This document shows positions 34,580 to 44,935 of a stretch of DNA of 64,000 nucleotides, piece by piece. The stretch spans positions 2,311,327-2,375,326 of the forward strand of contig NZ_CP031155.1 in the NCBI RefSeq assembly GCF_003344885.1, given 5' to 3'. Position 1 is the first letter of the stretch. Each line of letters opens with the position of its first letter. This stretch comes from Altererythrobacter sp. ZODW24 (lineage in GTDB: Bacteria > Pseudomonadota > Alphaproteobacteria > Sphingomonadales > Sphingomonadaceae). The notes below the pieces were generated by a model, which did not search any database, was not told the origin of the DNA, and saw only the letters and a list, made by a program, of their open reading frames with translations. The position numbers and the translations under genes are program-made.

Positions 34580-35149
34580 ATGGCCGATATCGCACGCCTT
34601 GCCGAAGTAATCGATCCCGTGGCGAAAGCTTTGGGTTTCGATCTCGTGCGTGTGAAGATGATCGGTTCGGACGCTGGTGACGGCGAGCGCGGTTTGCAGA
34701 TTATGGCGGAAGACCCGGCCACGGGCCAGCTGCTGATTGAACAATGCGCCGAATTGTCGCGCGCTATTTCTGACCGCATGGACGAACTCGAAGAAGCCGG
34801 TGATACGCTGGTCGAGGGTGCTTACCGGCTTGAGGTTAGTAGCCCCGGCATTGATCGCCCGCTGACTCGCACAAAAGATTTTGCCGATTGGGCCGGACAT
34901 GAGGTGCGCGTTTCGCTAACCGATGGTATAGAGAGTGGCGACGGCAAGGTTCGCAAGACGTTCAAAGGCATATTGGCCGGCATCACGGATGAAGTCGTGA
35001 CGGTCGAAGATTTTAAGGCAAAGACCTCCAAGTTTCCCTTTGCCAACATTCATTCGGCGAAACTCGTCCTGACGGACAAGCTTATCGCTGCCACCCGCCC
35101 GCTGGATACCAGTGGTGCAGACGACATTATCGAAGAACAGGAAGACTAG
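34580..35149 (+). CDS. rimP: Ribosome maturation factor RimP
   Basis: 189 residues. IDPVAKALGFDLVRVKM, EVSSPGIDRPLTRTKDFADWAGHEVRV and the C-terminal SH3-like domain identify RimP, needed for 30S maturation. GGAG at 34571-34574 sets ATG 34580; the longer open frame upstream from 34211 overlaps another gene and is not protein-like. First gene of the rimP-nusA-infB operon. Confidence 0.95.
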   Translation: MADIARLAEVIDPVAKALGFDLVRVKMIGSDAGDGERGLQIMAEDPATGQLLIEQCAELSRAISDRMDELEEAGDTLVEGAYRLEVSSPGIDRPLTRTKDFADWAGHEVRVSLTDGIESGDGKVRKTFKGILAGITDEVVTVEDFKAKTSKFPFANIHSAKLVLTDKLIAATRPLDTSGADDIIEEQED

Positions 35150-35153
35150 ACCC

Positions 35154-36806
35154 ATGGCCAGTGCGATTTCCGCCAACAAGGCTGAGCTGCTTGCAATTGC
35201 AACGGCCGTCGCCACCGAAAAGATGATCGATAAGTCGATCGTTATCGAAGCGATGGAAGAGGCGATCCAGAAGTCGGCTCGCTCGCGTTACGGCGCAGAG
35301 AACGACATTCGTGCAAAGCTCGATCCGCTGACCGGCGATCTTCGCTTATGGCGCGTCGTGGAAGTGGTTGAGGAAGTCGAAGACTACTTCAAGCAGGTCG
35401 ATCTGGCGCAGGCTGAAAAGCTGGAGAAGGGCGCTTCTATCGGCGATTTCATTGTTGATCCGCTGCCCGCCGTTGAGCTGGGCCGCATTGATGCGCAGAG
35501 CGCCAAGCAGGTGATCTTCCAGAAGGTCCGTGATGCCGAGCGTGAGCGCCAGTTTGAAGAATTCAAGGACCGCGCCGACGAAGTTATCACCGGCGTTATC
35601 AAGTCGGTCGAGTTCGGTCATGTGATCGTCAACCTTGGCCGTGCAGAAGGCGTTATCCGCCGCGACCAGCAGATCCCGCGCGAAGCAGCCCGTGTTGGCG
35701 AGCGTGTCCGCGCGCTGATCACCAAGGTCGAGCGTAACAACCGCGGCCCGCAGATTTTCCTCAGCCGCGCGCATCCTGACTTCATGCGCAAGCTGTTCGC
35801 TCAGGAAGTGCCCGAAATTTATGACGGCATCATCGAAATCAAAGCCGCCGCCCGCGATCCCGGAAGCCGTGCCAAGATCGGCGTGATTAGCCACGACAGC
35901 AGCATCGACCCGGTCGGTGCCTGTGTTGGTATGAAGGGTAGCCGCGTTCAGGCCGTCGTGCAGGAATTGCAGGGCGAGAAGATCGACATCATCCCTTGGA
36001 GCGACGACGCCGCGACCTTTACGGTCAACGCGCTGCAGCCTGCCACCGTCAGCCGCGTTGTGCTGGACGAAGATGAAAGCCGCATCGAAGTCGTCGTGCC
36101 CGAAGACCAGCTGTCGCTGGCCATTGGTCGCCGCGGCCAGAATGTCCGTCTCGCCAGTCAGCTGACCGACAGCCAGATCGACATCATGACCGAGGAAGAA
36201 GCGAGCGTTAAGCGGCAGAAGGAATTCTCCGAACGTTCGAAGATGTTCGAAGAAGAGCTCGACGTGGACGAAACACTGTCCCAACTGCTGGTGGCCGAAG
36301 GCTTCGCAGAACTGGAAGAAGTGGCTTATGTTTCGCTTGCGGAACTCGCCGAAATCGAAGGCTTCGACGAAGATCTGGCCGAAGAACTTCAGAACCGTGC
36401 CAAAGAAGCGCTCGACCGCCACGAGGCGACTGCACGCACCGCGCGTCAGGAACTTGGCGTCGAAGACGATTTGGCAACTATGCCGCATTTGACCGAGCAG
36501 ATGCTCGTAGTGCTGGGCAAGGCCGGTATCCTGACGCTCGACGATCTTGCCGATCTCGCGACCGACGAACTGATCGCCAAGAAGCGTGAAGCGCCGCGTC
36601 GCCGTAACAATCCCGAAGCTGGTCCGCCTATGAAGCGGCCTCCGCAGCGTGCGGAAGACAAGGGCGGCGTTCTGGGCGCTTACGGTTTGACCGAAGAGCA
36701 GGGCAACGAAATCATCATGGCTGCGCGTGCGCATTGGTTCGAAGATGAACCAGCCGCTGACGCAGCACCATCAGAGGAGGCCGCTGATGCGGAATCCTCC
36801 ACATGA
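35154..36806 (+). CDS. nusA: Transcription termination/antitermination factor NusA
   Basis: 550 residues. N-terminal polymerase-binding domain (about 1-125), S1 domain ([20 protein letters not shown], about 135-200), two KH domains ([19 protein letters not shown] and [12 protein letters not shown]), then two helix-hairpin acidic repeats as in Proteobacteria and an acidic tail. Starts 4 bp after rimP. Confidence 0.97.
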   Translation: MASAISANKAELLAIATAVATEKMIDKSIVIEAMEEAIQKSARSRYGAENDIRAKLDPLTGDLRLWRVVEVVEEVEDYFKQVDLAQAEKLEKGASIGDFIVDPLPAVELGRIDAQSAKQVIFQKVRDAERERQFEEFKDRADEVITGVIKSVEFGHVIVNLGRAEGVIRRDQQIPREAARVGERVRALITKVERNNRGPQIFLSRAHPDFMRKLFAQEVPEIYDGIIEIKAAARDPGSRAKIGVISHDSSIDPVGACVGMKGSRVQAVVQELQGEKIDIIPWSDDAATFTVNALQPATVSRVVLDEDESRIEVVVPEDQLSLAIGRRGQNVRLASQLTDSQIDIMTEEEASVKRQKEFSERSKMFEEELDVDETLSQLLVAEGFAELEEVAYVSLAELAEIEGFDEDLAEELQNRAKEALDRHEATARTARQELGVEDDLATMPHLTEQMLVVLGKAGILTLDDLADLATDELIAKKREAPRRRNNPEAGPPMKRPPQRAEDKGGVLGAYGLTEEQGNEIIMAARAHWFEDEPAADAAPSEEAADAESST

Positions 36807-37530
36807 GCCGCTAGGTTCCGGCATCTCTGACGGCGAACAGGCGCGGAAACCCGCGCCCGAACGCCGCTGCGTGCTTGCGGGTGAAACCGCACCGCGAGAC
36901 GGGCTCGTGCGTCTGGCCATTTCGCCCGATGGCGATGTGCTTCCCGATATTCATGCCAAGGCCCCAGGGCGGGGTGCATGGATCGGGGTAAACCGCGCTG
37001 AGCTGGAGACGGCGATCGAAAAAGGTGCCCTGCGCGGAGCGTTAGCGCGGGCTTTTAAGGGCGCAAAGCTGGCAATTCCGGCAGAGCTTCCCCAAATGAT
37101 AGAAGATGCATTGCTGCGCAGCTTTACCGACCGGCTTGGTCTGGCGATGCGTGCGGGTCACCTGCTGGTGGGCAGTGACCGGATCGCGCAATCGGCGCGT
37201 AGCGGACAGGTGGCATGGCTCGCCCATGCCTCTGATGCGAAGCAAGATGGCTCCAGCAAACTCGATCAAGCATGGCGGGTTGGATTGGAAGAAGAAGGTT
37301 CCGGCAGGCGCGGTATGCGCTTGCCACTGGACCGGGCGGCTCTGTCTGTGGCATTGGGCCGCGACAATGTCGTCCATCTGGCGCTTGCGGATGCGAAAGC
37401 AGCGGAGAGGGTTTTAGACCCACTCCAGCGCCTGCTGCATTTTGCGGGGGAAACTCCGGCAGAAAACGAAGATGAAAACGGGAACCGCGCCGTGCAATCG
37501 CATGACGCGCTAACTCCGACGACTGATTGA
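36787..37530 (+). CDS. ylxR: YlxR (DUF448) RNA-binding protein with L7Ae-like domain
   Basis: 247 residues. The DUF448 part (about 20-90) has PERRCVLAGETAPRDGLVRLA and GRGAWIGVNRAELE; the second part (about 110-215) resembles an L7Ae/YbxF-like domain (RLGLAMRAGHLLVGSDRIAQ). This fused layout is common in Alphaproteobacteria between nusA and infB. Start at ATG 36787 with GAGGAGG upstream; overlaps nusA by 20 bases. Confidence 0.9.
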   Translation: MRNPPHEPLGSGISDGEQARKPAPERRCVLAGETAPRDGLVRLAISPDGDVLPDIHAKAPGRGAWIGVNRAELETAIEKGALRGALARAFKGAKLAIPAELPQMIEDALLRSFTDRLGLAMRAGHLLVGSDRIAQSARSGQVAWLAHASDAKQDGSSKLDQAWRVGLEEEGSGRRGMRLPLDRAALSVALGRDNVVHLALADAKAAERVLDPLQRLLHFAGETPAENEDENGNRAVQSHDALTPTTD

Positions 37531-37553
37531 TACAAAAGGGTAATACGGGCTTT

Positions 37554-40103
37554 ATGAGCGATAACGAAGACAAACCAGCACGGACACGCAAGCCTTTGGG
37601 GCTGAAGCGCGCCGTCGAATCTGGCGAAGTCAAACAGACATTCAGCCACGGCCGGACCAATAAGGTTGTGGTCGAGGTGAAGCGCCGCAAGATTGTGAAG
37701 CCGGGCAGCGAACCTGCCCCGGCTCCGGCACCCACGCCTGCGCCCGCTCCTGCCGCTGCACCACCGCCTGCGCCGGCCCCTGCCGCGAAGGCACCTGCAG
37801 CCAAGAAGCCTGCTGCATCGTCGGAAACGCCGCAAGAACGCGTCGCTCGTCTTCAGCGCGAAGCAGAGGTCGCCCGCCTCTCCGCCATGGAAGATGCGAA
37901 TGCGCGTGATGAGCGAGCCAAGGTCGCCGCGATTGAAGAAGAAAAGCAGCGCGCTGAAGCCAACCGTAAGGCTGAGGAAGAAGCTGCAAAGGAAGCGAAG
38001 AAGCCTAAGAAGGCTGAACCGAAGGTGGAAGCCGAAGCCGAAGCTGAGGCCGAGGCCGCTCCCGAAGCAGAAGCGCCTGCAGCCGAAGCGGAAGCCAAGG
38101 GTTCGCCTACACCTTCCGCGCGTAAGTTTACGCCGGTTGCGCGTCCCGAAATCAAACGTCCGAAGAAGAAGGACGAAAGCAAGCCGCGTCAGGATGATCG
38201 CGGCGGCCGCAAGGGCGGCAAGCTGTCCGTCAATCGCGCACTCAACGAAGACGAGGGCGCTCGTGCCCGCAGCCTCGCCGCGCTGAAACGTGCGCGTGAG
38301 AAGGAAAAGCGCGCCCAGTACACCGGCAAGAAGCAGCAGCGTGAAAAGCAGACGCGCGATGTGATCGTGCCTGACGTCATCACGGTTGGCGAACTGGCCA
38401 AGCGTATGGGTGAAAAGGGTGCCGACCTCGTCAAAACCCTGTTCAACATGGACATGATGGTTACAGTTAATCAGTCGATCGACCACGACACAGCTGAATT
38501 GCTGGTCGAGGAATTCGGCCACAATATCGAACGCGTTTCCGAAAGCGACATCGATATTAAGGTTGAGGATAACGATCCCGAAGAAACCAAGAAGCCGCGC
38601 CCGCCGGTTGTAACGATCATGGGCCATGTCGATCACGGCAAGACTAGCCTGCTCGACGCGCTTCGCGGGACTGACGTGGTGCGCGGCGAAGCTGGCGGTA
38701 TTACCCAGCATATCGGCGCTTATCAGATCAAGACGAAGGCCGGTGACCAGATCACCTTCCTCGATACGCCGGGCCACGCGGCCTTCAGCCAGATGCGCCA
38801 GCGCGGTGCCAACGTCACGGATATCGTGGTGCTGGTCGTCGCGGCGGATGACGGTTTGATGCCGCAGACCATCGAAGCCATCAAGCACACCAAGGCTGCC
38901 GGCGTTCCGATGATCGTAGCGATTAACAAGATCGACAAGCCCGAAGCCAACGCGCAGAAAATCCGCGAGCGCCTGCTCGAACATGAAGTCATCGTGGAAG
39001 CGATGTCGGGTGAAGTGCAGGACGTGGAAGTTTCCGCGACCAAGAAGACCGGTCTCGACGAATTGCTCGAGAAGATCGCGCTTCAGGCTGAAATCCTCGA
39101 GCTTAAGGCTCGCCCGGATCGCCCTGCAGAAGGCACCGTGATCGAAGCCAAGCTCGACAAGGGTAAGGGTCCGCTCGCAACCGTTCTGATCACACGCGGC
39201 ACGCTTAAGCGCGGCGACGTGTTCGTTGTCGGCACCGAAAGCGGCAAGGTCCGCGCGATGATCGACGACAAGGGCAAGCAGGTTAAGGAAGCCGGCCCGT
39301 CCGCTCCTGTCGAAGTACTCGGCATTGGCGGCGTACCGGGTGCTGGCGACTTGCTGGCCGTGGTCGAAGACGAACAGCGCGCCCGCGAAGTCTCTGAATA
39401 TCGACAGGAAAAGGCGGATGAGCTGCGGACTACCACCGCGCCCACCAGCCTCGACACGATGTTCAGCGCACTATCCGACAAGCAGCATGTCATCGAATAT
39501 CCTGTAGTCATTAAGTCTGACGTGCAGGGATCGACCGAAGCCATCGTCACGGCCCTGAACGATATCTCGAATGACGATATTAAGGTCCGCGTTCTGCTCG
39601 CAGGCGTTGGCGCGATCACCGAAAGCGACGTCACACTCGCCTCGGCATCGAACGCTCCGATCATCGGCTTTAATGTTCGCCCGAACCCTAAGGCTCGCGA
39701 GCTAATTGCGCGTCACACGGTTCGCACGAAATACTTCGATGTGATCTATGATCTGACCGACGATGTCCGTGCCGAAATGGCCGGCGAGCTTGGTCCCGAG
39801 AAGATCGAGAACGTCGTTGGCCGTGCCTTGGTCAAGGAAGTCTTCAAGTCCGGCAAGAAGGACAAGGCGGCTGGTCTGCTGGTCGAAGAAGGCGTTATCC
39901 GCAAGGGCCTGTTCGCCCGTCTCACGCGCGACGATGTCATTATTTCGGCAACGACCATCGCCAGCCTGCGCCGGTTCAAGGACGATGTGGACGAAGTCCG
40001 CACAGGCCTCGAATGCGGTACGGTTCTGGAGGATACGAACGACGTCAAACCAGGCGATCAGCTCGAAGTCTTCGAAGTCGAGGAGCGTGAACGGACGCTG
40101 TGA
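37554..40103 (+). CDS. infB: Translation initiation factor IF-2
   Basis: 849 residues. Long Ala/Pro/Glu/Lys-rich N-terminal region with the IF2 N-domain (about 270-340), then the GTPase: G1 GHVDHGKTSLLDAL (about 356), G3 DTPGHAAF, G4 NKIDKP, followed by domains II-IV. It places fMet-tRNA on the 30S subunit. ATG 37554 chosen; a TTG at 37527 overlapping ylxR is less likely. Confidence 0.97.
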   Translation: MSDNEDKPARTRKPLGLKRAVESGEVKQTFSHGRTNKVVVEVKRRKIVKPGSEPAPAPAPTPAPAPAAAPPPAPAPAAKAPAAKKPAASSETPQERVARLQREAEVARLSAMEDANARDERAKVAAIEEEKQRAEANRKAEEEAAKEAKKPKKAEPKVEAEAEAEAEAAPEAEAPAAEAEAKGSPTPSARKFTPVARPEIKRPKKKDESKPRQDDRGGRKGGKLSVNRALNEDEGARARSLAALKRAREKEKRAQYTGKKQQREKQTRDVIVPDVITVGELAKRMGEKGADLVKTLFNMDMMVTVNQSIDHDTAELLVEEFGHNIERVSESDIDIKVEDNDPEETKKPRPPVVTIMGHVDHGKTSLLDALRGTDVVRGEAGGITQHIGAYQIKTKAGDQITFLDTPGHAAFSQMRQRGANVTDIVVLVVAADDGLMPQTIEAIKHTKAAGVPMIVAINKIDKPEANAQKIRERLLEHEVIVEAMSGEVQDVEVSATKKTGLDELLEKIALQAEILELKARPDRPAEGTVIEAKLDKGKGPLATVLITRGTLKRGDVFVVGTESGKVRAMIDDKGKQVKEAGPSAPVEVLGIGGVPGAGDLLAVVEDEQRAREVSEYRQEKADELRTTTAPTSLDTMFSALSDKQHVIEYPVVIKSDVQGSTEAIVTALNDISNDDIKVRVLLAGVGAITESDVTLASASNAPIIGFNVRPNPKARELIARHTVRTKYFDVIYDLTDDVRAEMAGELGPEKIENVVGRALVKEVFKSGKKDKAAGLLVEEGVIRKGLFARLTRDDVIISATTIASLRRFKDDVDEVRTGLECGTVLEDTNDVKPGDQLEVFEVEERERTL

Positions 40104-40327
40104 GCAGACTTGTCTTCAACGCTCTAGTAGGACTGCTGATTGCATGGGCTATCGGGAGTGCTGGTTTCTTTATCGCGGGGTCGGCCTTTGCCGGGTCCGT
40201 TGGAGCAATGCTCTCATCAGTTAATCCTAGCGTTGGCGGTTGGCTGATGTTCATAATCGTTTTTGGAGGGCCTTGGCTAATTCTGGCTGCCTTTGGTTTG
40301 CGAGCAATCGTAAAGCGGCCTGTTTAA
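40100..40327 (+). CDS. Small two-helix membrane protein after infB
   Basis: 75 residues, GTG start overlapping the infB stop (GTGA). Two hydrophobic helices (about 5-32 and 46-70) and a short basic end. No family recognised. Its insertion between infB and rbfA is unusual. Confidence 0.6.
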   Translation: MSRLVFNALVGLLIAWAIGSAGFFIAGSAFAGSVGAMLSSVNPSVGGWLMFIIVFGGPWLILAAFGLRAIVKRPV

Positions 40328-40367
40328 AATTTGCAATGTCTTTGAGCCAACTATCTGCAGAGTTTGA

Positions 40368-40928
40368 ATGACCCGCTACGTCGCTTTTCTCGGTTCCATC
40401 AATGTCGGTGGCAATCGGCTGCTGATGGCCGATCTGCGCGATGCGTTGGAACGCGAGGATTTCGAGAATGTCGAAACCGTCGTCGCTAGCGGTAATGTGC
40501 TGTTCGATCATGAGGAACGTCCGCCCCAAGGCATCGCGGACAAGATTGCGTGGGTCGTGCAGGATCGTTTCGAGATCGACAGTCTGTCCGTCGTGAAAAC
40601 GCGCGATGAATTGGTCGCGGCGGTTGAGCAAAATCCGTTTCACGGCACTGGCTCCGACCACGGCGAGGACAAGTTTGTTCACACGATCTTCCTCGACGCC
40701 CAGCCGCGCGACGAAAGCCTCGCAATGATGGTCGATGAGCATAAGAGTAGAGGGCCGGAGCGGATTGCGCTTGGCGACCGGATGCTGTTCATCGACTATG
40801 TTGCAAGTGTCGGAGACTCTAAGCTGACAGGCGCGTTTCTCGAACGGCGACTTGGCTGCAAGGGTACTGCGCGCAATATGAACTCGCTCAAGCGGATTGT
40901 CGCCAAAATGGACGAAGTGAAAGACTAA
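40368..40928 (+). CDS. DUF1697 family protein
   Basis: 186 residues. [20 protein letters not shown], then [13 protein letters not shown] and the C-terminal [10 protein letters not shown] are DUF1697 hallmarks. Function of the family is unknown; members are small soluble proteins. The stop overlaps the rbfA start by one base (TAATG). Confidence 0.88.
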   Translation: MTRYVAFLGSINVGGNRLLMADLRDALEREDFENVETVVASGNVLFDHEERPPQGIADKIAWVVQDRFEIDSLSVVKTRDELVAAVEQNPFHGTGSDHGEDKFVHTIFLDAQPRDESLAMMVDEHKSRGPERIALGDRMLFIDYVASVGDSKLTGAFLERRLGCKGTARNMNSLKRIVAKMDEVKD

Positions 40929-41332
40929 TGGCCAGAAGAGAACACACGTCCGAAGAACAATCCGTTCGCGTCCTGAAAGTGGGCGAGCGGGTGCGGCATA
41001 TTCTGTCCGAACTGCTGACCCGGCAGGAAGTGCATGACGACACGCTCTCTGCCCATTCGGTGTCGGTTACCGAAGTCCGCATGAGCCCCGACCTGCGCAA
41101 CGCCAACGCTTACGTGAAACCTCTTCTGGGCGAAGAAGAGGACGTGGTGCTCAAGGCCCTGCGGCAAAACACCGCCTTCCTTCAGCGCGAAGTGGCCAAA
41201 CGGTTAGGGCTGAAATTCGCTCCCAAGCTGAAATTCCGCAGTGACAAAAGCTTCGACGAAGCCGAACGGATCGAGAAATTGCTGAGCGACCCCAAGGTGG
41301 CCCGCGATTTGGGCGAGGCCGAGCAAGAATGA
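40928..41332 (+). CDS. rbfA: Ribosome-binding factor A
   Basis: 134 residues, one KH-like domain: [37 protein letters not shown] and [25 protein letters not shown]. RbfA helps 16S 5'-end maturation in late 30S assembly. Overlaps the next gene (ATGA). Confidence 0.96.
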   Translation: MARREHTSEEQSVRVLKVGERVRHILSELLTRQEVHDDTLSAHSVSVTEVRMSPDLRNANAYVKPLLGEEEDVVLKALRQNTAFLQREVAKRLGLKFAPKLKFRSDKSFDEAERIEKLLSDPKVARDLGEAEQE

Positions 41333-42027
41333 TCTCTGCGGCGCTGGCCTTCGCGCTAATGGCAGCGCCCCAAGAAGCGGCCGTTTCAGGTGATGCCGCG
41401 GAACCAGTCGTCATCAACCAGACAACTTTTCGGCCAATCGGTTTTGTCCCCGCCGGCTGGAAGCTCTATGACAAAGTCGACGGCGATCTGGACGGCGATG
41501 GCCGACTGGATTCAGCGCTGATTATCCAGCGCAATGATCCAGCTGGCGTGATCTCGAACCCCGACGGTTTTGGCTACGATTCCTACGACAGCAATCCGCG
41601 CATTCTACTCGTCACGATTCAGGATAAGCTCGGACAGTATCAACTAGTTGGCCGCAGTGACGAAATCGTTCCCGACCGCGACAGCCCGACAATCGACGAT
41701 CCCTATGAAGCGATGTTGATTAAGGATGGCAAATTGCATCTGGACTTGCGGTTCTTTGCCAGCGCCGGGACTTGGTCGATGTTTAGTCGCAGTTTTCAGT
41801 TCCGCTGGGACGGCAAAGCAATGGCCTTGATCGGTTTCGACATGTCTTATGTACACCGTGGCAGCGGAGAAATGCAGCAAGCTAGCGTCAACTATCTCAC
41901 CGGCAGACGGCAGGACTCCAGCGGCAACATCAGCGATGATGAACCGAACTGGGTTTGGAGCGACCTGCCCGAGGGATACAAGCCAAAGCTGGGCGATATA
42001 GGTAACGGCTTCGACTTCGAAGGCTGA
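41329..42027 (+). CDS. Predicted secreted protein with FG-GAP-like repeat, unknown
   Basis: 232 residues. The N-terminus ([14 protein letters not shown]) could be a short signal peptide. [19 protein letters not shown] is an FG-GAP/dockerin-type calcium loop, and the rest is beta-rich. Start in an ATGA overlap with rbfA. A similar layout occurs in bacterial periplasmic proteins of unknown role. Confidence 0.7.
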   Translation: MISAALAFALMAAPQEAAVSGDAAEPVVINQTTFRPIGFVPAGWKLYDKVDGDLDGDGRLDSALIIQRNDPAGVISNPDGFGYDSYDSNPRILLVTIQDKLGQYQLVGRSDEIVPDRDSPTIDDPYEAMLIKDGKLHLDLRFFASAGTWSMFSRSFQFRWDGKAMALIGFDMSYVHRGSGEMQQASVNYLTGRRQDSSGNISDDEPNWVWSDLPEGYKPKLGDIGNGFDFEG

Positions 42028-42030
42028 AGC

Positions 42031-43626
42031 CTATTCCGTGGTGGTCGCCTCCGCTGCGGTGGGTACTTCCATAAATACCTCTGCCCCCGGTCCCAGCGGC
42101 AGGTCGAGCACGACCCAGCCGATTGTCATCGCCAGTCCCGCAATCATCAAGCCGACCGAGAATGGCAACATCGTCGCCGCCAGACTGCCGAGGCCGAAGT
42201 CCTTTTGCCAGCGCTGGCAGAAGATCAGGATCAGCGGGAAATAGACCATCAGCGGGGTAATGATATTGGTCGCGCTATCTCCAACACGGTAGGCCGCTGT
42301 CGCCATTTCGGGCGAAATGCCCAGCAGCATCAGCATCGGCACTAGAACTGGCGAGAGCAGCGCCCATTTTGCACTGGCAGAGCCGACGAAGATGTTCAGC
42401 AAAGCCGAAACCAGAATAATCGCAGCGAGCAGTGCCCATGCCGGTAGGCCCGACGATCCGAGGAAATCTGCGCCTTGAACAGCGAGGATCAGGCCAAGGT
42501 TGGACCATGCAAACATCGCCACGAAATGCGCCGCTGCAAAAGCCAGAACGAGATAATAGGCGAGGTCCTCCATCGCGCCAGACATCATTTTCACCAGATC
42601 GCGGTGGTCACCAATGGTGCCTGCGGCCTTGCCGTAAGCCCAGCCAGACAGGAGGAAGAGGAGGAAGAAGCCTGCGACGAGGCTCTGGTAAAACGGGTTT
42701 AGCTGGGCCTCTGGCGTCGCTGTCTCGTCGATCAGCGGTGTGCCGGGGCCAAAGGTGAAGCCAAGCCACATCAGCACGACGCCGAGCATAGCAAGGCCCG
42801 CCCAGCGCAAACCTTTGCGTTCGCCGTCCGTCAGCGGCCGGTCGGACGGTTCTTCGGTGTCAGCGCGGCCCGCCTTTGCGGGATCCCAAGTGCCCAGCCG
42901 CGGCTCGATAATCCGGTCGGTGACATACCAGATCACCGGCAGGAAGATGAAAGTCATGGCAGCGATGAAGTACCAATTGCCAGCAATATTGGCGGTGTAA
43001 TCGCCGAAGACCGTCTCAACTGCTGCCTCGGTAATGCCGAACAGCAATGCGTCGAGCTGGCCGGGTAGCAAATTGGCCGAAAAGCCGCCCGACACGCCTG
43101 CAAAGGCTGCGGCGATACCGGCAATCGGATGACGTCCAGCGGCGTGGAAAATGATACCCGCCAGCGGAATCAGCACCACATAGGCAGCGTCAGCCGCCAG
43201 ATTGCCGAGCATACCCACCAACACAACTATCGGGGTCAGCAGAGCCTTGGGCGCATTCCGCACCCCGGCGCGCATCGCCGTGCCGAACAATCCGGCCCGC
43301 TCCGCCACGCCCGCGCCCAGCATGACCACCAATACATAGCCGAGCGGGTGGAAGTGGGTGAATGTGGTGGGCATATCGACCCACAAGCGGCGGATGTTAT
43401 CCGCAGAGAACAGGCTGGCCGCGACAATCTCGCGCGCTTGTCCGGTCGTCTCGTCGATTTCAGTAGGGTGTAGCGCCGACCAGCCAAGCAGACTGGCAAC
43501 GACAGAAATGACGACCAGTATCGCGATCAGCCAGAAGAACAGAAAAACTGGGTCTGGCAGTTTGTTACCGCTTCGCTCAATCCAGCCGAGAATACCCTTC
43601 TGCTCTGGTGCTGCCGCTGTCGCCAT
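42031..43626 (-). CDS. AbgT-family transporter
   Basis: 531 residues, polytopic (about 12 helices). GWIERSGNKLPDPVFLFFWL at the start and the GLSANLLPGQ-like segment GGFSANLLPGQLDAL are typical of AbgT proteins, which export or import p-aminobenzoyl-glutamate and can confer sulfonamide resistance. Converges with the rbfA-operon extension after 3 bp. Substrate not proven. Confidence 0.88.
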   Translation of the reverse strand: MATAAAPEQKGILGWIERSGNKLPDPVFLFFWLIAILVVISVVASLLGWSALHPTEIDETTGQAREIVAASLFSADNIRRLWVDMPTTFTHFHPLGYVLVVMLGAGVAERAGLFGTAMRAGVRNAPKALLTPIVVLVGMLGNLAADAAYVVLIPLAGIIFHAAGRHPIAGIAAAFAGVSGGFSANLLPGQLDALLFGITEAAVETVFGDYTANIAGNWYFIAAMTFIFLPVIWYVTDRIIEPRLGTWDPAKAGRADTEEPSDRPLTDGERKGLRWAGLAMLGVVLMWLGFTFGPGTPLIDETATPEAQLNPFYQSLVAGFFLLFLLSGWAYGKAAGTIGDHRDLVKMMSGAMEDLAYYLVLAFAAAHFVAMFAWSNLGLILAVQGADFLGSSGLPAWALLAAIILVSALLNIFVGSASAKWALLSPVLVPMLMLLGISPEMATAAYRVGDSATNIITPLMVYFPLILIFCQRWQKDFGLGSLAATMLPFSVGLMIAGLAMTIGWVVLDLPLGPGAEVFMEVPTAAEATTTE

Positions 43627-43797
43627 GCCTCTGGTCCCTTATGTCGATCTATGTCGCCGTGTGTTGCTTTGTGTCACTGTCAGGCTCGTGGGGATAGTAT
43701 TGCGAAAACAAGCTGTCACCCGTCTTAACGCGCGATTGTGTTGAAGAACTTCGCCGCGCGCCTCGCCAAGCCGCGCTGCCCGCGATAGCACTACGCC

Positions 43798-44376
43798 ATG
43801 GCAAAACTCTATTTCTACTATGCATCCATGAATGCCGGAAAATCGACCACGCTGTTGCAGGCGGATTTCAACTACCGCGAACGCGGTATGCAGACGATGC
43901 TGTGGCCTGCGAAGCTGGATGATCGCAGCGACGATAAGGCTATCGAAAGCCGCATCGGTTTGGGTGCGGACGCGCACCGGTTCGAGGATAGCACCGACCT
44001 GTGGGAGCGCGTTAACGCGTCACATGCTGTGGAGCCGCTCGATTGTGTGCTGATCGACGAGGCTCAATTCCTGACCAAAGAACAGGTATGGCAATGTGCG
44101 CGACTTGCTGATGAGGCAGCTGTTCCTGTGCTCTGTTACGGCCTGCGGACTGATTTTCAGGGTGAGCTTTTCCCCGGTTCAGCTTCCTTGCTCGGCATTG
44201 CGGATTCGTTGGTGGAGCTAAAGGCGGTTTGCCACTGCGGCCGCAAAGCCAGCATGAATTTGCGCGTCGATGAGGGCGGTGCAGCGGTGAAGGCCGGCGC
44301 CCAGACCGAGATTGGCGGGAATGATCGTTACGTGGCGCTTTGCCGCAGGCATTTCAGCGAGGCTCTTGATGGCTGA
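43798..44376 (+). CDS. tdk: Thymidine kinase
   Basis: 192 residues, type II kinase. P-loop YYASMNAGKSTTLLQA (about 7-22), DEAQFL with the catalytic region, and a lasso with CHCGRKA plus a second zinc half CRRH near the C-terminus. Salvages thymidine to dTMP. ATG 43798, overlaps the next gene by 8 bases. Confidence 0.95.
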   Translation: MAKLYFYYASMNAGKSTTLLQADFNYRERGMQTMLWPAKLDDRSDDKAIESRIGLGADAHRFEDSTDLWERVNASHAVEPLDCVLIDEAQFLTKEQVWQCARLADEAAVPVLCYGLRTDFQGELFPGSASLLGIADSLVELKAVCHCGRKASMNLRVDEGGAAVKAGAQTEIGGNDRYVALCRRHFSEALDG

Positions 44377-44905
44377 TTTGTCGGCCACCTTGGAAACGCA
44401 TCCGGTCAGACTGGAGCCTCTGGCTGAGCATCACCTGGAACCCCTGCGCGCCGCTTGCGCCCAAGATCCAGTGATTTGGGATATCTATCCGGTCAACATG
44501 ATGAATGATGGCTTTGATGAGGCCATGGCGATGTTTCATTCGATGGATAGCTGGGTGCAATTCGCAGTGATGGACATGCGGACGGATGGGCTGGTGGGTA
44601 TGACAAACTACATCAATCCCGACCCATTTGGCTGTGTCGAGATTGGCGGGACTTACATCGTGCCATCCGTTCGCGGATCAGAATTTAACCGTACTATGAA
44701 GAAGCTGTTGATCGACCATGCCTTTGCGAGCGGCTATCGGCGCATCCAGTTTAACGTCGATACACGCAACAAACGTTCGATGGCTGCGGTGCTTAAGCTG
44801 GGCGCAATGCATGAAGGGACATTGCGCAAAAACCGCGTGACTTGGACCGGCTATGTCCGCGACACTGCGCAATTCGGACTGCTTAAAGATGAATGGGCTG
44901 GCTGA
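44369..44905 (+). CDS. GNAT N-acetyltransferase, RimJ/RimL-like
   Basis: 178 residues. VRLEPLAEHHLEPL start, central IGGTYIVPSVRGSEFNR and the C-terminal NTRNKRSMAAVLKLGAMHEG are those of RimJ/RimL acetyltransferases, using acetyl-CoA. The protein or small-molecule target is unknown. Start inside tdk end supports coupled translation. Confidence 0.88.
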   Translation: MADLSATLETHPVRLEPLAEHHLEPLRAACAQDPVIWDIYPVNMMNDGFDEAMAMFHSMDSWVQFAVMDMRTDGLVGMTNYINPDPFGCVEIGGTYIVPSVRGSEFNRTMKKLLIDHAFASGYRRIQFNVDTRNKRSMAAVLKLGAMHEGTLRKNRVTWTGYVRDTAQFGLLKDEWAG

Positions 44906-44935
44906 TAGGGGCCGTGCGCCCTATCTAGAGCAGCA

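Noticed and set aside
35346-36734. 462-codon minus-strand frame opposite nusA
   Set aside because: Antisense shadow of a strongly conserved gene; long antisense frames are common in GC-rich codon use. The same applies to 37266-38984 opposite infB.
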